Below are positions 8,809-12,931 of a DNA stretch of 12,931 nucleotides, piece by piece. The stretch is from Flavobacteriaceae bacterium (GTDB taxonomy: Bacteria; Bacteroidota; Bacteroidia; Flavobacteriales; Flavobacteriaceae), in contig CANCFZ010000048.1 of NCBI GenBank assembly GCA_947377425.1, positions 1 through 12,931 of the forward strand. The letters run 5' to 3'. Numbering within the stretch: the first letter of the stretch is position 1; each line of letters opens with the position of its first letter. The notes under the pieces were generated by a model. It made no database searches. It had not been told where the DNA came from and was given only the letters and a program-made list of their open reading frames with translations. The translations under genes and the position numbers were made by a program.

Positions 8809-8918
8809 AAATATACTTTTTCACCAATCTAAATATACTTTTTCACCACATCAAGTATACTTTTTCACCACATCAAGTATACTTTTTCACCACGCCAAGT
8901 ATACTTTTTCACCAGTTT
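8809..8918 (+). repeat. Tandem array of five 22-bp units
   Basis: Five head-to-tail units of exactly 22 bp lie at 8809-8830, 8831-8852, 8853-8874, 8875-8896 and 8897-8918. The shared core is [GA]TATACTTTTTCACCA, preceded by AA; units 3-5 carry the palindrome GTATAC. Units 2 and 3 differ at one position only, while the last four bases of the unit vary most (ATCT, CATC, CGCC, GTTT types). There are no spacers, so it is not CRISPR. The 22-bp period places the core on nearly the same face of the helix each time. The array ends 10 bases before the TTG of a candidate promoter pointing right. I do not recognise the repeat. Confidence 0.95.
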
Positions 8919-8928
8919 TTAGTAGTGA

Positions 8929-8955
8929 TTGATTGAAAAATACTATCTAGTTTTG
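8929..8955 (+). promoter_or_regulatory. Candidate promoter between the two repeat arrays, driving the 226-residue gene
   Basis: A TTG at 8929-8931 is followed after 16 bases by TAGTTTTG at 8948-8955, which matches the Bacteroidota form TTG-N(17-23)-TAnnTTTG apart from one base less spacing. It is the best two-part promoter match I found in the window. Transcription would start near 8961, leaving a leader of about 270 bases that contains the whole 21-bp array before the ATG at 9234. Confidence 0.5.
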
Positions 8956-9031
8956 CAGTAAGTTCTTTCAATCATTTTTGATGATTTGATGATTTTTTGA
9001 GTTCTACGCTAGTGTTTTTGTTCAGGCTAGT

Positions 9032-9199
9032 GAGTAGTAAGCTTCGGAAAGCGAGTAGAAGACCTCGGAAGACGCGCATAAGGCTTCGGAAAGCGAGTAT
9101 AAGACTTCGGAAGACGAGCATAAGACTTCGGAAAGCGAGTAGTAAGCTTCGGAAAGTGAGTAGAAGACTTCGGAAAGCGAGTAGTAAGTTTCGGAAGGC
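9032..9199 (+). repeat. Tandem array of eight 21-bp units
   Basis: Eight contiguous units of exactly 21 bp start at 9032, 9053, 9074, 9095, 9116, 9137, 9158 and 9179. Most begin GAG[TC]A, and all contain TCGGAA; seven of eight contain TTCGGAA. Units 1-2 resemble units 6-7 (unit 1 and unit 6 differ by one base), which suggests past duplication of larger blocks. The sequence is unrelated to the 22-bp array upstream and visibly richer in G+C than its surroundings. Short self-complementary pieces (GCTT/AAGC around CGGA, CTTC/GAAG around G) recur in the units, so a transcript could form a row of small hairpins, though each is weak. The array ends 34 bases before the next ATG. It stays open in more than one frame because 21 is a multiple of three; I do not call it coding. 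Confidence 0.95.
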
Positions 9200-9233
9200 A
9201 TTTTAGAAATAAGTAACCAAAAAAAGTAATTAT

Positions 9234-9914
9234 ATGAGTATTAAACATGAAGAGATGGTGCCTCTAGCCGATATGGTTTGGGCAAGTTTTAAAAGAGATC
9301 AGGCAGAAATTGAAGCCGAGAATCACACTTTTACTGCGGAGTATTTGAATGATTTTAAAGTAATGACCGATGAGGTTCGCGATTTGGAGCAATCGGATAG
9401 TATGTTGGTTGAGCAAAAGGCGGTATCTGGACAGTTGTATTTGGCAGCTGATGGTATGACAAAAGATTTGAAATTGTTTCAAATTGTTTTAAAAAAATCG
9501 GGATTGGATACTAAAGTAGTGTCTATTTTGTTGAAAAACATTAAAAAGCGCAACATGGAAGGTGCTTTGGTCAATATTAAATCGATAGGTCAAATTGTTG
9601 ATGCTAATTTGGCTTTGTTTACTTCTAAAGGGATGAAGGCTATTTTTCCTAATTATTTGGCTGATAAATTTATTGTTTTGACTGATTTGAGTAATAAACA
9701 AACTCAAATTATGAAGGATAGAAAAACGCTTACTGAGGGCAATGAGGGCAATTATGCTGCATTGTATGTTTTTATTTCGGAGGTATGTGGCATTGGAAAA
9801 ACTATTTATATTGGCACTGCCAAAGGTGATGAATATAATATTACTAAAATGTTGAAAAAGTTGCATTCTTCGGGAGGAATAAACCCAACGCCTGCACCAA
9901 CGCCAAATGCATAA
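9234..9914 (+). CDS. Hypothetical helical protein, 226 residues, function unknown
   Basis: I do not recognise a named family. The protein has no signal peptide, lipobox or membrane segment, so it should be cytoplasmic. It looks almost wholly alpha-helical, with long charged amphipathic stretches at about 17-65, 66-90, 92-130 and 140-166. A C-terminal segment of about 173-211 has the pattern NYAALYVFISEVCGIGKTIY followed by a charged DEY-x-ITKMLKKL helix. It ends in a short Gly/Pro linker and a PTPAPTPN tail. Its general build resembles four-helix-bundle hypothetical proteins of Bacteroidota; this is an impression, not a match. CGIGKT at 185-190 is not a credible Walker A, as it lacks the GxxxxGK spacing. 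The ATG at 9234 is followed by MSIKHEE. The gene is monocistronic, with a candidate promoter at 8929-8955 and a terminator at 9921-9953. Coding status is well supported by length and codon use. Confidence 0.8.
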   Translation: MSIKHEEMVPLADMVWASFKRDQAEIEAENHTFTAEYLNDFKVMTDEVRDLEQSDSMLVEQKAVSGQLYLAADGMTKDLKLFQIVLKKSGLDTKVVSILLKNIKKRNMEGALVNIKSIGQIVDANLALFTSKGMKAIFPNYLADKFIVLTDLSNKQTQIMKDRKTLTEGNEGNYAALYVFISEVCGIGKTIYIGTAKGDEYNITKMLKKLHSSGGINPTPAPTPNA

Positions 9915-9920
9915 ATTTAG

Positions 9921-9953
9921 AAAGAGGTTGTCTGGATGGGCAACCTCTTTTTA
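9921..9953 (+). terminator. Intrinsic terminator after the 226-residue gene
   Basis: The arms AAAGAGGTTG (9921-9930) and CAACCTCTTT (9941-9950) form a perfect 10-bp stem with a 10-base loop, and the T-run continues to 9952. It begins 7 bases after the stop codon. The stem is flanked by A and T runs and might also work for leftward transcription, but no gene converges here. Confidence 0.9.
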
Positions 9954-9984
9954 CTTGGATATAAAAGGCAAGTTTTATTTTTCT

Positions 9985-9992
9985 TATATTTG
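9985..9992 (+). promoter_or_regulatory. Candidate -7 box upstream of the lipoprotein gene
   Basis: TATATTTG matches TAnnTTTG, 106 bases before the lipoprotein ATG. The nearest upstream TTG (9955-9957) leaves 27 bases, longer than usual. It would give a leader of about 100 bases, AT-rich and without a clear structure. Confidence 0.35.
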
Positions 9993-10022
9993 GGGGAGAT
10001 TCGAGTGTAATGATAAATTAAC

Positions 10023-10030
10023 TATTTTTG
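10023..10030 (+). promoter_or_regulatory. Alternative -7 box for the lipoprotein gene
   Basis: TATTTTTG also fits TAnnTTTG and is closer to the ATG (68 bases). No TTG is present at normal spacing. In AT-rich DNA such matches arise by chance, so either this box or the one at 9985-9992, or neither, may be used. Confidence 0.3.
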
Positions 10031-10098
10031 TTTCGTTGTAAGACTAAAAATCTTAAAAAAAACATAATTAAAATCTATTTAAACTAAAACTAATAAAT

Positions 10099-10908
10099 AT
10101 GAAAACGATAATAAAGACATCAATTATCTTAACAATTTTTACTGTACTATTTTCTTGTAGCAATTCAAATGATAATCCTACAAGTAATAATCCCCAAAGT
10201 TATGCTTTTGACATGAGTCAAAGCTCAAGTAGTATAACAGAATTAGATAATGTGGTTTTTTCAATTACAAATTCTAATAATGCAAATATTACCACTATTA
10301 CATGGTATGTTAATAATATCCAAATAACACCAACTAGCTATACTTTATCTAAAACATTTATCGATTTTGGTACATATATAATTAAAGCCAAAATTGACTA
10401 TAACGATTCAAAAAGCACAACAATAGAAAAAAGTATAGTTGTAGCTGAACGTCCAAAAAATTTAGTTACCATATCTAAAGTTGAAATAACTTCATATTCA
10501 GCAGCATCACAATTTGAAACTACCTACAATGGTTATTATGTTAAAATGAAATATGAAATTAGAGAATTGGATGAATATGATTCAAGTGTTTTGAAATATA
10601 TTTCAAGTGAAAATTCCCAAAATTGGGCACATAGCTCATCAATGATTTATCCAATTAGTTGGGATATGTCGACTGCTAATTATAATACTAAAGTATATAA
10701 AAGTGGTAGTTTTTATCCAAATAACCAAGGATATTATAATACTGAAATAATATTTTATGGTGCAGGAAGCATTGGTCTTATTCAACAACCTTATGATTCA
10801 ATAAATGATTTAAGACTTGATTTAAATCCCTACAGAACTTTACACCCAACCACAATAAATGTAAGTAATGGTACTATGCAAATTAGATTAACCTTGCAAT
10901 GGAATTAA
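10099..10908 (+). CDS. Predicted surface or periplasmic lipoprotein with PKD-like domain
   Basis: This 269-residue protein begins with a lipoprotein signal peptide: MKTIIK, a hydrophobic core, then LFSC with the lipidated Cys at 20. The following SNSNDN is a polar, partly acidic run, which in Bacteroidota can act as a surface-export signal, though it is not a strong match. Residues about 36-116 look like a PKD/Ig-type beta-sandwich: ITWYVNN, then FGTYIIKAKIDYND and a closing IVV strand. Residues about 121-269 are a beta-rich domain starting VTISKVEITSY, similar in outline to C2-like domains found after PKD modules in flavobacterial lipoproteins. No catalytic motif is seen. The gene is even more AT-rich than its neighbours, with many Asn, Ser, Tyr and Ile codons, compatible with a recent or fast-evolving accessory gene. 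It stands alone, between a terminator and a repeat-filled gap. Binding or adhesion is a guess only. Confidence 0.85.
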   Translation: MKTIIKTSIILTIFTVLFSCSNSNDNPTSNNPQSYAFDMSQSSSSITELDNVVFSITNSNNANITTITWYVNNIQITPTSYTLSKTFIDFGTYIIKAKIDYNDSKSTTIEKSIVVAERPKNLVTISKVEITSYSAASQFETTYNGYYVKMKYEIRELDEYDSSVLKYISSENSQNWAHSSSMIYPISWDMSTANYNTKVYKSGSFYPNNQGYYNTEIIFYGAGSIGLIQQPYDSINDLRLDLNPYRTLHPTTINVSNGTMQIRLTLQWN

Positions 10909-11017
10909 AAAAAATGTTAACCAACCATACTCAAGCACAATTTATTTTGCCCATGCTGGTGTGAATCCTTAGCGTTCATTGTGGTAAGCATTTCAAAATT
11001 CAACATTCCTCGTTCGT

Positions 11018-11043
11018 TATTCAACATTTTTGAATGTTGAATA
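11018..11043. repeat. Perfect 11-bp hairpin overlapping the first 38-bp repeat
   Basis: TATTCAACATT (11018-11028) and AATGTTGAATA (11033-11043) are exact reverse complements with a TTTG loop. The right arm runs into the first 38-bp direct repeat, whose start (TTGAATATTCAA) is itself palindromic, so alternative foldings are possible. There is no T-run after the stem, so a terminator role is doubtful. Confidence 0.85.
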
Positions 11044-11074
11044 TTCAATGTAGATTAACGAACTTTGAAGTTTT
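11037..11074 (+). repeat. 38-bp direct repeat, copy 1
   Basis: This copy matches 11193-11230 at 34 of 38 positions. It begins with the 12-bp palindrome TTGAATATTCAA, followed by ATG, GATTAACGAA and TGAAGTTTT. The differences are one base in the middle and a three-base block (CTT against TAA). The two copies are 156 bp apart and enclose both bulged hairpins. Confidence 0.9.
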
Positions 11075-11080
11075 TCGTAA

Positions 11081-11107
11081 TGTTGGCTTCGAGAGCCTCA
11101 GCTAACA
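11081..11107 (+). repeat. REP-like bulged hairpin, left copy
   Basis: The outer stem TGTTGGCT (11081-11088) pairs with AGCTAACA (11100-11107), with one G-T wobble. An unpaired TC (11089-11090) interrupts the 5' arm. The inner stem is GAG/CTC (11091-11093 and 11097-11099) with loop AGC. It is the mirror image of the hairpin at 11138-11168: bases 11084-11102 and 11145-11163 are reverse complements at 17 of 19 positions. Confidence 0.85.
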
Positions 11108-11137
11108 GGAAGAACGTCTGCAAAAAACAATAAGTCC

Positions 11138-11168
11138 AGCGGTGGCTGAGGTACTCGAAGCCACTGCT
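11138..11168 (-). repeat. REP-like bulged hairpin, right inverted copy
   Basis: The outer stem AGCGGTGGCT (11138-11147) pairs with AGCCACTGCT (11159-11168), with one G-T wobble. The inner stem is GAG/CTC (11148-11150 and 11154-11156) with loop GTA. The two-base bulge, GA at 11157-11158, is now on the 3' arm, as expected for an inverted copy of the left hairpin. About 30 bases (11108-11137) lie between the two structures. Confidence 0.85.
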
Positions 11169-11192
11169 AATCAGATTTTAAATACAAAAATA

Positions 11193-11230
11193 TTGAATAT
11201 TCAATGTTGATTAACGAATAATGAAGTTTT
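11193..11230 (+). repeat. 38-bp direct repeat, copy 2
   Basis: This is the second copy of the sequence at 11037-11074, in the same orientation, ending 12 bases before the mfd stop codon on the opposite strand. A leftward mfd transcript would read through it and the hairpins next; no T-run terminator for mfd was found. Confidence 0.9.
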
Positions 11231-11242
11231 ACAACCATTTAT

Positions 11243-12931
11243 TTAAATCTTATTCATCAACTCCAAAGCCTTAGTAATACTTTTTACATTTTCAAAAGTC
11301 AATAACAAACGCAGTCCGTTTTTGGTATCTTTTTCTTTCATTTTGCAGATAGTACTGTTTTGTTGAACAAACTGCACCATTTTAATAAAACGATTGGATT
11401 GGTAAAAATCACTTTGTTGATCACCAACAAAATAACCAATCATTTTGCCTTGTTTCATAATTAGTTTTTCAATTCCAATGGCAGTGGCTTTCCATTTTAT
11501 TCTGATGCTATTTAACAAAGCAACGGCTTCTTTTGGCAAAGCGCCAAATCGGTCAATTAATTTTTGTTCGTATTTCAGTAATGCTTCTTCGTTTTTAATC
11601 AAACTCAATTCATTGTACAGAGTCAAACGCTCCGAAATGTTATTGATATATTCATCTGGAAACAGCAATTCAAAATCGGTGTCGATTTGTAAATCTTTCA
11701 CATATTCCTTGGTTTCAATATCATTTTCGGTTGGATACAAGTCTTTGAATTCGTTTTCTTTCAACTCTTCAATGGCTTCGTTCATGATTTTTTGATAAGT
11801 ATCAAATCCAATATCATTAATGAAACCGCTTTGTTCTCCACCTAATAAATCGCCTGCGCCACGAATTTCTAAATCTTTCATGGCGATATTAAATCCGCTT
11901 CCTAATTCGCTAAATTGTTCTAGCGCATTGATTCGTTTTTGCGCATCACTACTCATCATAGAATAAGGTGGTGTGATGAAATAACAAAACGCTTTTTTAT
12001 TACTTCTTCCCACACGACCGCGCATTTGATGCAAATCGGATAATCCAAAATTATTGGCATTATTGATAAAAATTGTATTCGCATTGGGTACGTCCAAACC
12101 ACTTTCAATGATTGTTGTGGCTACTAGAACGTCGAATTCACCGTTCATGAAAGCCAACATTAATTCTTCCAATTTTTTGCCGTCTAGTTGTCCGTGACCA
12201 ATTCCAACACGAGCATCTGGAACCAATCTTTGTATCATTCCAGCGACTTCTTTGATGTTTTCAATTCGGTTGTTGATGAAAAAAACTTGACCGTTTCTTT
12301 GAATTTCATAGGAAACCGCATCGCGAATTAATTCTTCGTTAAAGCGAACCACTTGTGTTTCTATAGGATAACGATTTGGTGGAGGCGTTGTTATTACTGA
12401 TAAATCTCGTGCTGCCATCAACGAAAATTGCAAAGTTCTCGGAATAGGAGTTGCAGTTAATGTAAGCGTATCCACATTGGCAGAAATGGTTTTGAGTTTG
12501 TCTTTTACATTCACACCAAACTTTTGTTCTTCGTCAATAATTAACAAACCTAAATCTTTAAATTGCACATTTTTATTAACTAATTGGTGCGTTCCAATAA
12601 TGATGTCTAGCTTTCCTTCGGCTAGTTCTTTTATGGTTTCTGTTTTTTCTTTAGCTGTTCTAAATCGGTTTAAATAACCAACAGTAACTGGCATATCTTT
12701 CAATCTTTCTGTAAAAGTTCTATAATGTTGGTAGGCTAAAATTGTAGTTGGTACTAAAATAGCAACTTGTTTTCCGTTATCAACCGCTTTGAATGCGGCA
12801 CGAATTGCGACTTCTGTTTTGCCAAAACCAACGTCGCCACAAACTAATCTATCCATTGGGCGATCGGTTTCCATGTCGGCTTTTACATCTTGTGTTGAGG
12901 TAATTTGGTCGGGAGTGTCTTCATAAATAAA
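11243..12931 (-). CDS. mfd: Transcription-repair coupling factor Mfd, partial (N-terminus beyond the right edge)
   Basis: Mfd is a cytoplasmic ATP-dependent DNA translocase that pushes stalled RNA polymerase off damaged DNA and recruits UvrA for nucleotide excision repair. The visible part is the last 562 residues of a protein usually about 1100 long in Bacteroidota; the UvrB-like N-terminal region and the RNA-polymerase-interacting domain lie outside. Motifs, numbered in the visible part, are Walker A GDVGFGKT at 32-39, the DEEQ box at 133-136, TATPIPRTL at 159-167, and motif VI QMRGRVGR at 302-309. Together these cover both RecG-like helicase lobes. The C-terminal TRCF domain (about 410-540) follows, with its ERLTLYNEL segment. 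The frame is open upstream of the Met at 12874 to the edge (FIYEDTPDQ, the conserved start of the helicase region), so that Met is internal. No defect was noticed. Confidence 0.97.
   Translation of the reverse strand, partial: FIYEDTPDQITSTQDVKADMETDRPMDRLVCGDVGFGKTEVAIRAAFKAVDNGKQVAILVPTTILAYQHYRTFTERLKDMPVTVGYLNRFRTAKEKTETIKELAEGKLDIIIGTHQLVNKNVQFKDLGLLIIDEEQKFGVNVKDKLKTISANVDTLTLTATPIPRTLQFSLMAARDLSVITTPPPNRYPIETQVVRFNEELIRDAVSYEIQRNGQVFFINNRIENIKEVAGMIQRLVPDARVGIGHGQLDGKKLEELMLAFMNGEFDVLVATTIIESGLDVPNANTIFINNANNFGLSDLHQMRGRVGRSNKKAFCYFITPPYSMMSSDAQKRINALEQFSELGSGFNIAMKDLEIRGAGDLLGGEQSGFINDIGFDTYQKIMNEAIEELKENEFKDLYPTENDIETKEYVKDLQIDTDFELLFPDEYINNISERLTLYNELSLIKNEEALLKYEQKLIDRFGALPKEAVALLNSIRIKWKATAIGIEKLIMKQGKMIGYFVGDQQSDFYQSNRFIKMVQFVQQNSTICKMKEKDTKNGLRLLLTFENVKSITKALELMNKI

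Larger units (their letters stand above)
8732..9233. other. Repeat-rich intergenic region without a supported gene
   Basis: Apart from the two arrays and the promoter candidates, this stretch holds no gene I can support. Bases 8732-8808 are plain AT-rich sequence with no hairpin or motif I recognise. Bases 9000-9031, between the promoter and the 21-bp array, contain no start codon with a plausible ribosome site. Bases 9200-9233 are A-rich (a run of seven A at 9219-9225) and probably act as the translation-initiation region for the gene at 9234. Confidence 0.7.
10909..11242. other. Intergenic region filled with nested repeats
   Basis: This 334-base gap between the lipoprotein stop and the mfd stop holds no coding sequence I can support. 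The first 90 bases show nothing certain; no classic terminator follows the lipoprotein gene. From about 10998 to 11230 nearly every segment belongs to a repeat: three copies of ATTCAACATT (two direct at 10998 and 11019, one inverted at 11033), a perfect hairpin, two 38-bp direct repeats and two bulged hairpins, listed separately. Confidence 0.8.

Noticed and set aside
8809..8918. Plasmid-type iterons or a replication origin
   Set aside because: The unit length would fit, but there is no Rep gene, no DnaA-box cluster (TTATCCACA) and no parAB nearby. The flanking genes are chromosomal housekeeping genes.
8732..8932. Small open frame covering the 22-bp array
   Set aside because: It starts at a TTG in non-coding context, consists largely of the repeat read in shifting frames (22 is not a multiple of three), and gives a peptide with no recognisable features.
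8809..9199. CRISPR array
   Set aside because: Both arrays are head-to-tail without unique spacers, the units are too short, and no cas gene is present.
8997..9206. Open frame through the 21-bp array encoding basic heptads (LRKAS-type repeats)
   Set aside because: It needs a TTG start with no ribosome site. Differences between units mostly change amino acids (AGT/AGA/ATA, GCG/ACG) rather than silent positions, and the opposite strand is open as well, simply because the period is a multiple of three. The repeat explains the open frame.
9786..9803. CGIGKT in the 226-residue protein as a nucleotide-binding P-loop
   Set aside because: It lacks the GxxxxGK[ST] spacing, is not preceded by a hydrophobic strand followed by a loop, and no Walker B is present.
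12872..12874. ATG as the start of a 543-residue Mfd-like protein
   Set aside because: The same frame continues upstream to the window edge with conserved Mfd sequence, so this Met is internal and the gene is simply cut by the window.

Overview
The window looks like a chromosomal segment of a Flavobacteriaceae-type bacterium (Bacteroidota), probably Flavobacterium or a close relative. The reasons are AT-rich DNA with A/T-ending codons, two proteins with type IX secretion system (T9SS) C-terminal sorting domains, several TAnnTTTG-type -7 promoter boxes, weak or absent Shine-Dalgarno sites, and Bacteroidota-type MetG and Mfd. The identification rests on recognising sequence families by eye; no database search was possible.

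Layout. (1) 1-1313, minus strand: the N-terminal two thirds of methionyl-tRNA synthetase (metG), cut by the left edge. (2) 1314-1404: a divergent promoter region. (3) 1405-2770, plus strand: a signal-peptide-bearing LD-carboxypeptidase (family S66) and a YraN/UPF0102 nuclease-fold protein, probably one transcript. (4) 2831-5026, plus strand: a secreted multidomain zinc metalloprotease (propeptide, HExxHxxGxxH catalytic domain, Fn3, CUB, T9SS tail). It converges on (5) 5080-8694, minus strand: a 1204-residue T9SS surface protein with three tandem cleaved-adhesin-type modules. The two genes share one bidirectional terminator.

(6) 8695-9233 is a 539-base intergenic region with two unrelated tandem arrays, 5 x 22 bp and 8 x 21 bp. 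A candidate promoter lies exactly between them and points toward (7) 9234-9914, a predicted soluble helical 226-residue protein that I cannot assign. The 21-bp array would then form most of a long 5' leader. This is the most unusual architecture in the window. (8) 10099-10908: a PKD-like lipoprotein. (9) 10909-11242: an intergenic stretch made of nested repeats. Two mirror-image bulged hairpins (REP/BIME-like) sit between imperfect 38-bp direct repeats, and a perfect 11-bp hairpin overlaps the first of these. (10) 11243-12931, minus strand: the C-terminal half of transcription-repair coupling factor Mfd, cut by the right edge.

Functionally the window mixes housekeeping genes (metG, yraN, mfd, cell-wall recycling) with cell-surface and secreted genes (protease, adhesin-like protein, lipoprotein). 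The protease and adhesin probably both use T9SS. No tRNA, rRNA, CRISPR array, intact insertion sequence or phage gene was seen.
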